Of a DNA stretch of 64,000 nt, positions 1 through 8,187 are shown in pieces. Within the stretch, counting starts at the first letter, position 1, and each line of letters starts with the position of its first letter. Made by a program: the position numbers and the translations under genes. The DNA is from Fervidicella metallireducens AeB. Its GTDB lineage: Bacteria; Bacillota; Clostridia; Clostridiales; Caloramatoraceae. The DNA is taken from NCBI RefSeq assembly GCF_000601455.1, contig NZ_AZQP01000009.1:1-64000 (forward strand), given 5' to 3'. The notes beneath the pieces were generated by a model. It did not search any database. It worked only from the letters and a program-made list of their open reading frames with translations, and was not told the DNA's origin.

Positions 1-1159
1 TCAAATATGAATAAACAGATATGCGAAAAAATAAAGTTTGTGCTTTGGGGAACAACTTCCAGAATAGAAGAGAATAAAGATTTTATTAAAAAATATTTTT
101 TACATTTAAGTCTGGGGCCAAGGAATATTATGGAAATTATCACTTGGAATCCAATACAGTTAATTTCAATGGAAAAAATGAATCTATAGAAATAAAAGCT
201 CTCCCTGACTTTCTAAGTAATCAGGCATTGAATTATGATTCTTTAGAAGTTGTTGTGGAAGAGAGAGGGTTATCAACAATTTTAAATGCCGATAGTAAAA
301 ACGTGAAAGTAAAACAGGTAGATAATAAATCAGAGGACAAGGATAACAATCAGTCTAGAACTTCTCATATTTTGAAAAGAAATTATTTTGTAAAAATTGG
401 AGAAGCTGACGATTTATTAAAAGAAATTGGCATTTTAACAAAAGAGGGAAAAATTAAAAATGATATGATAAGAAAGTATAATCAAATAGATCATTTTGTA
501 GAATTAATAGATTCAATGATAGATGAATTAGGTGACGTTGATACAATAAATATTTTAGATTGTGGTTGTGGAAAATCCTATCTTACCTTCGTACTAAACT
601 ATTACATAAAAGAAAAGAAAAAGAAAAATTGTTTTTTCATAGGAATAGATAGATCAGATAAAGTTATATCAGCATCGGAGAATATTGCTAAAAATTTAGG
701 ATATAAAAATATGAAATTTGTTGTCGGCGACATTAATAACTATGAACCAGATAGAAGAATTGATATAGTAATCAGTCTTCATGCCTGTGATATAGCAACA
801 GATATGGCTCTAGGTCTTGCTGTAAGAACAAAGGCAAAGGCGATAATGTGTGTACCTTGTTGTCATAAAGAACTCCTTGAACAATATAGATTTGATACAA
901 TGCAGCCAATAATAAAGCACGGTATCTTTAAAGCCAGGTTTGCAGACACATTAACAGATGGGGTAAGGGCTCTTTTACTTGAAACACAGGGTTATAAAGT
1001 ATCAGTTGTAGAGTATATATCTCCCCTGGAAACACCAAAAAACTTATTGATAAGGCAATTAAGGTTGGGGAAAAGAGCCAAAAGTCAATAGAGGAGTATA
1101 AAAGAATAAAGGAATTATTTAATATTAATCCATATTTAGAGAGACTAATTTCATTATAA
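1..1159 (+). CDS. Class I SAM-dependent methyltransferase, frameshifted
   Basis: Probable RNA or small-molecule methyltransferase of the Methyltransf_32 type. The main frame (144-1091) carries the SAM-binding motif DCGCGKSYLTF, then GIDRSD, LHACDIATD and VPCCHKEL, all typical of this clostridial family. The frame breaks at both ends. Frame 1 is open from base 1 to about 110 and appears to continue into the main frame near 108-117; the nominal TTG at 144 has no ribosome site. Near 1050-1056 the family ending PKNLLIR runs into another frame that continues AIKVGEKSQKSIEEYKRIKE and stops at 1157-1159. One missing base at each place would restore one protein. The start may lie before the window. 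The substrate is unknown. Confidence 0.8.
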
Positions 1160-1187
1160 CAAAAAATATAGTTAGGAGATGATAAAA

Positions 1188-1517
1188 ATGCCACAGATAA
1201 GAATAAGAGGAGTTAAGAAGGAAGATATTAAAACTATAAGTAAAGAAATGGTGGATAATCTAGAAAAAATAATAGGATGTCCAAGAGATTATTTTACCAT
1301 TGAAGTGTTAAACTCAACCTTTATACAGGATGGAGAAGAAACTGATGGATATCCATTTGTAGAGGTTGCTTGGTTTGACAGGGGACAGGAGATTAGGGAT
1401 AAGGTTGCTGAAGAAATAACAATGAGAGTAAAGGGTGTAACTGGTGCAAATGTTGTTGATGTTGCATTTTCAACATTTGAAAAAAACAGTTATTACGAAA
1501 ATGGGGGGCATTTTTAA
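1188..1517 (+). CDS. DUF1904 family protein
   Basis: Small protein of about 109 residues, beginning MPQIRIRGVKKEDI and matching the DUF1904 family, which has a tautomerase/MIF-like fold but no assigned function. The ATG at 1188 is preferred over the in-frame ATG at 1179 because the site AGGAG (1174-1178) lies 9 bases before it. It follows the methyltransferase by about 30 bases, so the two may be co-transcribed. The family assignment is from recognition of the N-terminal motif and length; function is unknown. Confidence 0.75.
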   Translation: MPQIRIRGVKKEDIKTISKEMVDNLEKIIGCPRDYFTIEVLNSTFIQDGEETDGYPFVEVAWFDRGQEIRDKVAEEITMRVKGVTGANVVDVAFSTFEKNSYYENGGHF

Positions 1518-1563
1518 ATTAAATATTATAAATTGCATTCTGTGAATAGTTAGCTTAAGAAAT

Positions 1564-1637
1564 AAAGCCCAATAATCTATTTTAGCAGAGGGAGAGAACC
1601 CCAGTCATAAAGTAGATTTCGGGCTTTGTTCTTTTGC
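1564..1637. terminator. Long two-part hairpin between convergent genes
   Basis: AAAGCCC (1564-1570) pairs with GGGCTTT (1621-1627), and inside it AATCTA (1574-1579) pairs with TAGATT (1613-1618). An inner GGG/CCC hairpin sits at the tip. A T-rich run follows on the plus strand. It lies between the DUF1904 gene and a minus-strand HAD gene, so it probably ends transcription of at least the former. Confidence 0.6.
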
Positions 1638-1670
1638 TTAGGTAAAAATAACGCCATCAATGTTGGAGTG

Positions 1671-2329
1671 TTATCTGCAGTAACGGGTAATTATTTCTTC
1701 AAAGTCTTCAATCAAATCATCTGTTATTTCTGCTAATTCCTCCGGAGTACAAGTACCATTAGAATCGTAAACACCAATAACTTTCATACCTGCAGCCCTT
1801 GCTCCAGCTACAGCAGGGACAGTATCTTCAAAAACTAGACATTCATCAGGATTAACCATTAATCTCTTGGCAGTTTCTAAAAAAACATCAGGAAAGGACT
1901 TGTCACGGGGAACTTCACATGTTGTGACAATTTCATCAAAATAGTGAAATATTTTATTCCTTTTAAGGACATCATCTACAAGCTTCTATAGTTACTGGTC
2001 GCCATTCCAATTTTATATCCGTTGCTTTTTAAAAAATCCAAAAATTCCTGAACACCTTTTTTAACCTCTATTACTGATGAATAGTAATCCTTGACCATGT
2101 TATTCCAATCATTTTTGATAGTTTCAATGTCATCTTCTAAATTAAATCTTTCTTTAAAATATGCAGCAGTTTCAGTAAAGCTCAAACCTTCAATATTTTT
2201 TTGCAGATCTGATGGTAAATCAAATCCTTTTTTCTTCAAATACTCAATATCAACTTGTTTCCAAACCCACATAGAGTCAATTAATGTTCCATCCATATCA
2301 AAAATTACTGATTTTATATTGCTCAGCAT
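1671..2329 (-). CDS. HAD superfamily hydrolase (beta-phosphoglucomutase-like), frameshifted
   Basis: HAD-type phosphatase/phosphomutase. The N-terminal half begins MLSNIKSVIFDMDGTLIDS, with the nucleophile DxD motif, a helical cap and the motif II region GMATSNYR. The C-terminal half has VFEDTVPAVAGARAAGMKV, the motif IV acidic region. The halves lie in different frames joined at about 1976-1986; reading LVDDVLKRNKIFHYFDEIV in the second frame bridges them, so one missing base explains the break. The restored protein is about 219 residues, normal for the family. The start at 2329 is set by GAGGTGATT just upstream. Substrate not predictable. Confidence 0.85.
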
Positions 2330-2390
2330 TGAATCACCTCTTAGTATTAAATTACATAAAACAGAATACACCATTTTATACCTTGTATCA

Positions 2391-2418
2391 AGAAAAATCA
2401 GCCTGTTTAACAGGCTGA
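2391..2418 (-). terminator. Rho-independent terminator
   Basis: TCAGCCTG (2398-2405) and CAGGCTGA (2411-2418) form an 8-bp stem with a 5-base loop. On the minus strand it is followed by a T run (2397-2393). It directly follows the stop of the YkuS-like gene and so ends that transcript. Confidence 0.85.
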
Positions 2419-2658
2419 TCAATTCATATATTTTAGTTTTTCATAAACTTCTGAAGGACTAATACCATTACATTCTATTATAGTTTGATCTTTTGAATTA
2501 CTTGATACGTCACTTTGTTCACGTACAACAACTATGTCAAATTCATCTAAAGGTATTGAACCAATTCGATCATGAGGCAGCTGTACAAATTCAAGTTTAT
2601 TGTTTTTTAATGTACTTATTACATCTTTTAGAGTGTTATCGATGCCAATTCGAGCCAT
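2419..2658 (-). CDS. YkuS/UPF0180 family protein
   Basis: Short protein of 79 residues starting MARIGIDNTLKDVISTL, matching the UPF0180 (YkuS) family of Bacilli and Clostridia; function unknown. The centre has FDIVVVREQSD and the C-terminus a short helix. Start ATG at 2658 is set by AGGAGGTG 8 bases before; the in-frame GTG at 2667 lies inside that site. It is a single gene with its own terminator. Confidence 0.8.
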   Translation of the reverse strand: MARIGIDNTLKDVISTLKNNKLEFVQLPHDRIGSIPLDEFDIVVVREQSDVSSNSKDQTIIECNGISPSEVYEKLKYMN

Positions 2659-2736
2659 TAATTTCACCTCCTAGACATTATTTTATGCAATATAGCAAAT
2701 AATAACTCAAGAAATAATTATAAAAAATTTACATGT

Positions 2737-2751
2737 TACCCATAGGGGGTA
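2737..2751. promoter_or_regulatory. CsoR/CstR-like operator
   Basis: TACCCATAGGGGGTA is an inverted repeat of the TACCC...GGGTA type used by the CsoR/RcnR/CstR repressor family. It sits 2 bases before a TTGACA -35 element of the gene for a persulfide-handling fusion protein. CstR is known to control such sulfur genes in Staphylococcus. No csoR/cstR gene is in this window, so the regulator is inferred. Confidence 0.55.
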
Positions 2752-2753
2752 TA

Positions 2754-2782
2754 TTGACATTGCCTAAAAATTAACATAATAT
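2754..2782 (+). promoter_or_regulatory. Sigma-A-type promoter of the CoADR fusion gene
   Basis: TTGACA at 2754-2759, a 17-base spacer, then TAATAT at 2777-2782. The site is 50 bases before the start codon and next to the GGG-rich operator. Confidence 0.6.
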
Positions 2783-2833
2783 ATAATTATAAATTACAAT
2801 ATTATAATATTACGATATAAAGGGGTTGAATTT

Positions 2834-5299
2834 ATGAGTAAAAAAGTTCTTATTGTTGGCGGCGTAGCAGGTGGAGCTAGTGCAGCAGCAAGGCTTAGAA
2901 GATTAGATGAAGATGCAGAAATAATACTATTTGAAAGAGGAGAATACATTTCATTTGCAAACTGTGGGTTACCTTACTATGTAGGCGGTGTTATAACTGA
3001 TAGGGATAATTTACTTGTTCAGACTGTAGAGGGTATGAAAAATCGTTTTAATATTGACATAAGAGTTAAAAGTGAAGTGACAAAAATTGATAGGGAAAAG
3101 AAAGAGGTTGAAGTAATTACAGATGGTAAATCATATAGAGAAAGTTATGATTATCTGATACTTTCCCCAGGTGCTGCACCATTTGTACCACCAATAAAGG
3201 GAATTGATAAAACAACATTTTACACATTAAGAAATATGGAGGATGTTGATAAAATTAAGGCAAGGGTGGTTGAAAATAAACCTAAGAGGGCTGTCGTTGT
3301 AGGCGGTGGATATGTTGGTGTAGAAATGGCTGAAAATTTAAGAGAGCTTGATATTGACGTAACCCTTGTTGAGGCTGCAGAACAAATAATGGGACCATTG
3401 GATATTGAAATGGCAAGGATTTTGGAAAAGCAATTATTAGATAATGGTATAAAATTAATTTTAAATGATGCTGTTGATAGTTTAGAAGAAGAACAAAAAA
3501 TTGTTGTATCTTTAAAAAGTGGGAAGAAACTAGAATCAGATATATTAATATTAGCTATTGGTGTTAGACCAGAAAATAAACTGGCAAAGGAATGTGGATT
3601 AGCTATAGGAGAAAGAGGAGGTATAAAGGTAAATGAGTATATGGAAACTTCCGATCCATCAATATATGCAGTTGGTGATGCAATTGAAGTAAAAGATTTT
3701 ATAACAGGAATGGATACTCTGATACCTTTAGCAGGCCCAGCTAATAAACAAGGAAGAATAGCTGCTGATAATATATCAGGAAGAAAGGTAAAATATAATG
3801 GAACCCAGGGAACTTCAATTATTAAGGTTTTTGATTTGACAGGTGCTTCAACTGGTAACAATGAAAAAATGTTGAAAAAATCAGGTATACCTTATTTAAA
3901 ATCTTATACCCATTCAGGTTCCCATGCAGGTTATTATCCAGGTGCATTTCCAATGACAATAAAATTATTGTTTTCACCTGAAGATGGTAAGATATTAGGG
4001 GCTCAGGCTGTTGGAAGAGACGGTGTTGATAAAAGAATAGATGTTATTGCAACTGCAATAAGACAGGGACTTACCGTTTATGATTTGGAAGAATTAGAGT
4101 TAGCTTATGCTCCACCTTACTCATCAGCAAAGGATCCAGTTAATATGGCTGGCTATACTGCTTCAAATATATTAAAGGGAGATATGAAAGTCATTCACTG
4201 GGATGAAATTGACAGGATAAATAAGCAGGAATATTTTATACTTGATGTTAGGACAGATTTAGAATATGAAACAGGTTATATAGAAGGTTCAACAAATATA
4301 CCATTGGATAAGTTAAGAGATAGGTTAAACGAAATTCCCAAAAATAAAAAGATACTAGTTTATTGTAAAATTGGTTTAAGAGGATATATTGCATATAGAA
4401 TTTTATTTCAAAATGGATATGATGTATATAATTTGAGTGGTGGGTACGACATATATCTTTCAGCTAATTACAAACATGGAGAGGGTATTTCTATGAATGA
4501 TGAAATGACCAAAGTTGAGAAGGTAGAAAAAAAGAATGAAAAACAAATGAAAACCATTAAGGTAGATGCATGTGGACTTCAATGTCCAGGACCTATTATG
4601 AAAGTTTATAAAGAAATTAATAATATTAATTCAGGTGATATATTAGAAGTCCATGTTACAGATCCTGCATTTACAAACGATATAAAGGCATGGTGCTCTA
4701 GAACAGGAAACACATTGTTGGGATCAGAAAAAACATGTTGTGATTATGTTGTATATATTAAAAAAGGATTAGATGGCGAGTCTAAAAACTCCTGCTGCAT
4801 TCCAAGTTCAACAGCAAATGTGGAATTACCACAAGGAAAAACAATGGTAGTATTCAGTGGAGATTTGGATAAAGCAATAGCTTCATTTATCATAGCTAAC
4901 GGTGCTGCAGCAATGGGAAGACCTGTTACAATGTTTTTTACCTTCTGGGGCTTAAACATTTTAAGAAAAGATGTTGCACCAAAGGTTAATAAGAATTTAA
5001 TAGAAAGAATGTTTGGGTTTATGATGCCAAGGGGAAGCAGAAAATTAGGTCTTTCTAAGATGAATATGGCTGGTATGGGAGCTAAAATGATTAGGGGAAT
5101 AATGAAAAAGAAAAATGTATCATCTTTAGAAGAATTAATAGAACAGGCACTACAAAACGGTGTAAAAATTGTTGCATGTTCAATGTCAATGGATGTTATG
5201 GGAATTAAAAGGGAAGAATTAATTGACGGAGTAGAAATAGGTGGTGTAGGTGCTTACCTTGGAGAAGCAGAACAATCAAATGTTAATTTATTCATATAA
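2834..5299 (+). CDS. CoA-disulfide reductase-rhodanese-TusA-DsrE2 fusion protein
   Basis: An 821-residue cytoplasmic flavoprotein for sulfane-sulfur (persulfide) handling. Residues 1 to about 445 are a CoA-disulfide reductase/NADH oxidase: FAD-binding VGGVAGGASAAARLR, active-site Cys44 in FANCGLPYY, an NAD(P)-binding VVVGGGYVGVEMAE, and a C-terminal dimer domain. Residues 455-545 are a rhodanese with Cys511 in VYCKIGLRG. Residues about 575-645 are TusA with CGLQCPGP (Cys580, Cys584). The rest is DsrE2-like, with Cys782 in IVACSMSMDVMG. All key cysteines are kept, so the chain could pass sulfur between domains; this is inference from the families. RBS AGGGG precedes ATG 2834. It is a single-gene unit with a hairpin terminator. 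Confidence 0.92.
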   Translation: MSKKVLIVGGVAGGASAAARLRRLDEDAEIILFERGEYISFANCGLPYYVGGVITDRDNLLVQTVEGMKNRFNIDIRVKSEVTKIDREKKEVEVITDGKSYRESYDYLILSPGAAPFVPPIKGIDKTTFYTLRNMEDVDKIKARVVENKPKRAVVVGGGYVGVEMAENLRELDIDVTLVEAAEQIMGPLDIEMARILEKQLLDNGIKLILNDAVDSLEEEQKIVVSLKSGKKLESDILILAIGVRPENKLAKECGLAIGERGGIKVNEYMETSDPSIYAVGDAIEVKDFITGMDTLIPLAGPANKQGRIAADNISGRKVKYNGTQGTSIIKVFDLTGASTGNNEKMLKKSGIPYLKSYTHSGSHAGYYPGAFPMTIKLLFSPEDGKILGAQAVGRDGVDKRIDVIATAIRQGLTVYDLEELELAYAPPYSSAKDPVNMAGYTASNILKGDMKVIHWDEIDRINKQEYFILDVRTDLEYETGYIEGSTNIPLDKLRDRLNEIPKNKKILVYCKIGLRGYIAYRILFQNGYDVYNLSGGYDIYLSANYKHGEGISMNDEMTKVEKVEKKNEKQMKTIKVDACGLQCPGPIMKVYKEINNINSGDILEVHVTDPAFTNDIKAWCSRTGNTLLGSEKTCCDYVVYIKKGLDGESKNSCCIPSSTANVELPQGKTMVVFSGDLDKAIASFIIANGAAAMGRPVTMFFTFWGLNILRKDVAPKVNKNLIERMFGFMMPRGSRKLGLSKMNMAGMGAKMIRGIMKKKNVSSLEELIEQALQNGVKIVACSMSMDVMGIKREELIDGVEIGGVGAYLGEAEQSNVNLFI

Positions 5300-5300
5300 A

Positions 5301-5330
5301 TATATAGGCCCTTTGGGGCCTATATAAATT
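5301..5330. terminator. Bidirectional terminator
   Basis: TATATAGGCCC (5301-5311) pairs with GGGCCTATATA (5316-5326) with a TTTG loop. It lies between the convergent fusion gene and the RMND1/YagE gene, overlapping the stop of the latter. Confidence 0.8.
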
Positions 5331-6138
5331 TATCCAGCAATGATAAAATTAGTTCAGCAAGAATTAAAATAATAACCATCCATTCAAGTTTAGTTCCGCG
5401 CTTAGCATGGGTTAAACTTGAGAAAACTTCTGTAATATCAAGTAATATTTCAGTTTTATTTTTTATAGTTTCATATCTATCATGAAGTTCAAACAGTTCA
5501 GATAAACTTACATAGAAATCTTCAGCGGACTTATTTTGCCACGCAATGTCAGGTTTATCAAGAAGCATAAGGTAAGATATCGTATTGTATTTAAAACGTA
5601 AGATATTACCAGACATTTTTGCAAGGTTTTCATCACTTAAATTTAAATGCCCCTTATCTAGAAACTCAATTATATTCTCAATTTCATCAAGCAGTTTATC
5701 AATATCAACTTCTATCTTTTTTAGTGCAACTGATTTAGCTAAAATTGTAGAAACAATATTTATTTGATACTCTTGTAGTTTTTCTACTGCAATGGAGTTA
5801 TGGTATAATTCAAATTCTGAAACGTCTTTTACCTCTATTCGAAAATCCTCTGTGTAATTAAAAGGAGGGTTATTTTTAAGATTAGTGTCTAGTTTTTTTA
5901 TGTATTCAATTATGTCTTTTATTTCATGTAGTGTTAAATTTACACCAACTATACTTCCAAAATGATAAATGTGTACCACTTTATTTTCAGGATGTAATAT
6001 TATACCAGTGAGAAGTTTTGTATCGAGAACTAAAAAATCGCCCCATTTAAATTTTTTATTTATACCGAAATGAGTGGCTATAGTATTTAAATTTATCTCT
6101 ATTCCAATTGTACATGCTTTAAAATCATATAGATTCAT
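5320..6138 (-). CDS. RMD1/YagE (DUF155) family protein
   Basis: Protein of 272 residues with the RMD1/YagE (DUF155) layout: an N-terminal alpha/beta part containing HPENKVVHIYHFGSIVG, a long helical middle, and one transmembrane helix at the C-terminus (MVIILILAELILSLL) after the family motif THAKRGTKLEW. Eukaryotic relatives (RMND1) act in mitochondrial translation; bacterial function is unknown. The start at 6138 fits GAAAGGA 9 bases upstream better than the in-frame codon at 6147. It is probably anchored in the membrane with its bulk in the cytoplasm. Confidence 0.8.
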   Translation of the reverse strand: MNLYDFKACTIGIEINLNTIATHFGINKKFKWGDFLVLDTKLLTGIILHPENKVVHIYHFGSIVGVNLTLHEIKDIIEYIKKLDTNLKNNPPFNYTEDFRIEVKDVSEFELYHNSIAVEKLQEYQINIVSTILAKSVALKKIEVDIDKLLDEIENIIEFLDKGHLNLSDENLAKMSGNILRFKYNTISYLMLLDKPDIAWQNKSAEDFYVSLSELFELHDRYETIKNKTEILLDITEVFSSLTHAKRGTKLEWMVIILILAELILSLLDKFI

Positions 6139-6287
6139 ATCTACCATTCCTTTCTTAATAATACCTATATTTTGTGCATTATTAAAAAAATTAGATGATT
6201 ATATAAAAATTTTTTTTCTAAAATAAAAATTAAAGGAAAAAATAAAAAAGTATAGAATATTAATGTAAATAAATGGGTGGTGGTTTT

Positions 6288-7022
6288 ATGTATAGTGGGA
6301 ATAAAGCATATGACTATAGCGGGGGAAAATATATAACAAACATAAACAGGATGAATATTTTGAAAATTTTGCTTGAAAATAATCCAGATATCAAAGGAAT
6401 TTTAAGAAAAAAAGTTGATTTTTTATTTGATAATGGGTATTTAAAGGAGGCAATCGATGATGCTTATAGTTATTTGGAACAAAACAATGATGAGGCTATA
6501 AAAGCTAAATTGGTCCGAGCACTGATGCATCTTGAAAGGGTAAATGAGGTGGAAAAAGTTATAAATATAAATATTGAAGAATTATATGATGTTTATGGTG
6601 TCTATAAAAATGATTACAGGTTTGTAAAAGAAATACAAAATGGAAGTTGTGATCTAGATATTGTCAGGCAGGAATATGTGCTTATGTCATTAAATATTCA
6701 TACATTGAAGTGGATATGGATATATTTCATGCCCTATGTGATTTCATTATTAAACAACAATTTAGAAGAATCTAATGAATGGCTTGAATTTTTAATAGAT
6801 AAATTTCACTATCCAATAAATATATTAGCTCTTGAGTTGAAAAAAGAAAAATTTAATTATTTCAATAGGAACAATGATTACATAGCATTATATCATTTTA
6901 TTAATTGGGCGAAAAAGAATAAGTTATCAAATTATAATGACTTACAGCTAAGTTACAATTATTCGAGGTTCCCAGATGGGATATATTTTTTCTCCAGGTG
7001 CCTGTTATATGGATTTAAATAG
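6288..7022 (+). CDS. Hypothetical protein, helical/TPR-like
   Basis: I do not recognise a family. The 244-residue product is mostly helical, with a segment around residues 45-85 (VDFLFDNGYLKEAIDDAYSY) that resembles a TPR pair, and an aromatic C-terminal half rich in Tyr, Asn and Trp. No signal peptide or clear membrane span. ATG 6288 is preferred over 6273 because the sequence GGGTGGTGG between them can serve as ribosome site. It is flanked by a divergent YagE-type gene and ended by a strong hairpin, so it is a single-gene unit. Confidence 0.65.
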   Translation: MYSGNKAYDYSGGKYITNINRMNILKILLENNPDIKGILRKKVDFLFDNGYLKEAIDDAYSYLEQNNDEAIKAKLVRALMHLERVNEVEKVININIEELYDVYGVYKNDYRFVKEIQNGSCDLDIVRQEYVLMSLNIHTLKWIWIYFMPYVISLLNNNLEESNEWLEFLIDKFHYPINILALELKKEKFNYFNRNNDYIALYHFINWAKKNKLSNYNDLQLSYNYSRFPDGIYFFSRCLLYGFK

Positions 7023-7044
7023 AAGGAATTTTAAAGTAATCTAG

Positions 7045-7113
7045 GGCTGACAAAATTGGTTGCATTGTAGATTTTTATTTAAATCTATTGCCTCCAAATT
7101 AGTCAGCCTTTTT
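7045..7113. terminator. Long three-part terminator hairpin
   Basis: GGCTGAC (7045-7051) pairs with GTCAGCC (7102-7108), followed by TTTTT. Inside, AATTGG pairs with CCAAATT and TAGATTT with AAATCTA at the tip. It separates the convergent hypothetical gene and the DUF2225 gene. Confidence 0.75.
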
Positions 7114-7114
7114 A

Positions 7115-7894
7115 CTATGAAATATTAGTTTTTATTAAATCCTTCTGATCCCTTGCTAATTCTTTTAATTTCGGATTAACATGCCTTGAGATTATTACTT
7201 TACCAAACCAACGAAGTGCCTCTTCATTATTACCTAGTCTTCTTGACAATTCTCCCATTAAATACATTAAGGTGAAAGAATCCATACCATAAATAGGAAA
7301 TGATTCTCTTTCGAAGGCTTCCTTAAATCCATAGAGTGCTTGCTCTATAAATTTATTTTCATTTGTTTTATCATCCTTTAACCTATATAACCAGGAAATT
7401 TTAAGACATATATAAGCTCTTTCACTATATTTTCCGTTTTTAATAATGGAATTTAGTAGAGCTAATTTATATCTTTCTATTGCTATGTCAACATCATATA
7501 AATCTGGATAGGTTTTTGGTTTAAATTTTGTAGTAATATGTAGTTTTATCGAATCAATTTGATGACTTTTAATCTTATCAAATTCCTTAGATATTGCTGA
7601 ATACCCACATTTATTGCATATTATTACATCATAAAACATTGGGTTTATACCTTCATATATTGGCATTAAATCGGTGTCTTTAGAAATAAGTCTGGATTTA
7701 CCTATTTTAACTGACTTTTCTTTAAAATTATTTCCACAAACTGGGCATTGAAATGTTTTATCATACAAAGCTTCTTCTGATTTTTGTTTTTCAATAACTT
7801 TTTTTTCATCTTTGTCCTCAATATCCTTTTGAAAAATTTCAACATTAAGGTTTTTAAATCCCATTGATTCTAGCTCAGAAAACATGTTGTCCAT
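7115..7894 (-). CDS. DUF2225 family protein
   Basis: Protein of 259 residues of the DUF2225 family. An N-terminal charged stretch is followed by two zinc-ribbon pairs, CPVCGNNF (about residue 50) and CNKCGYSA (about residue 93), then a helical TPR-like region with repeated ERYKLAL, EQALYGFKEAF and EALRWFGKVI segments. The four cysteines suggest one structural zinc. Function is unknown. RBS AAGGA is 8 bases before ATG 7894. It lies 30 bases downstream of the FlhB-tail gene in the same direction and may be in its transcript. Confidence 0.82.
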   Translation of the reverse strand: MDNMFSELESMGFKNLNVEIFQKDIEDKDEKKVIEKQKSEEALYDKTFQCPVCGNNFKEKSVKIGKSRLISKDTDLMPIYEGINPMFYDVIICNKCGYSAISKEFDKIKSHQIDSIKLHITTKFKPKTYPDLYDVDIAIERYKLALLNSIIKNGKYSERAYICLKISWLYRLKDDKTNENKFIEQALYGFKEAFERESFPIYGMDSFTLMYLMGELSRRLGNNEEALRWFGKVIISRHVNPKLKELARDQKDLIKTNIS

Positions 7895-7923
7895 TTAAAT
7901 CATTCCTTCCTTGACTTGAAACT

Positions 7924-8187
7924 TTAAAAATCCTCAATTTTACTGGAAATTCTATGAATATATGCAATTATTTCTGCCACTGTTTCATATAACTCCTGTG
8001 GTATTGTATCTCCAAGATTAAGCATACTTAGACTTTCAGTTAAATCCTTATTTTCAACAATTGGTATTTTATTTTCAGATGCTAAATTAATAATAGATTC
8101 AGCTATTTTTCCAGCACCAAGGGCTGTTACAATAGGGGCCTTATATCCTTTATCATATTTTAGTGCTACTGCTTTTTTTCTTTTCAT
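7924..8187 (-). CDS. FlhB-like C-terminal domain protein (YlqH-type)
   Basis: An 87-residue stand-alone homologue of the cytoplasmic tail of FlhB/YscU, the type III export switch protein. AVALKYDKGYKAPIVTALGAG and IAYIHRI are typical. The family's self-cleaving NPTH tetrapeptide, which should stand just before AVALKYD, is absent and replaced by the start MKRKKAV. It overlaps the upstream gene by ATGA, showing translational coupling. No flagellar operon is nearby, so it is an orphan; its Bacillus relative is YlqH, of unknown role. Confidence 0.85.
   Translation of the reverse strand: MKRKKAVALKYDKGYKAPIVTALGAGKIAESIINLASENKIPIVENKDLTESLSMLNLGDTIPQELYETVAEIIAYIHRISSKIEDF

Noticed and set aside
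2680-2700. Shared string TATGCAATATAGCAAA also found at about 24121, upstream of sdaAB
   Set aside because: In AT-rich DNA of this length several such matches are expected by chance; the two sites have different positions relative to promoters.
3220-3861. 213-codon open frame on the minus strand inside the CoADR gene
   Set aside because: It is antisense to a strongly conserved domain, with no ribosome site; low-GC codon bias produces such shadows.
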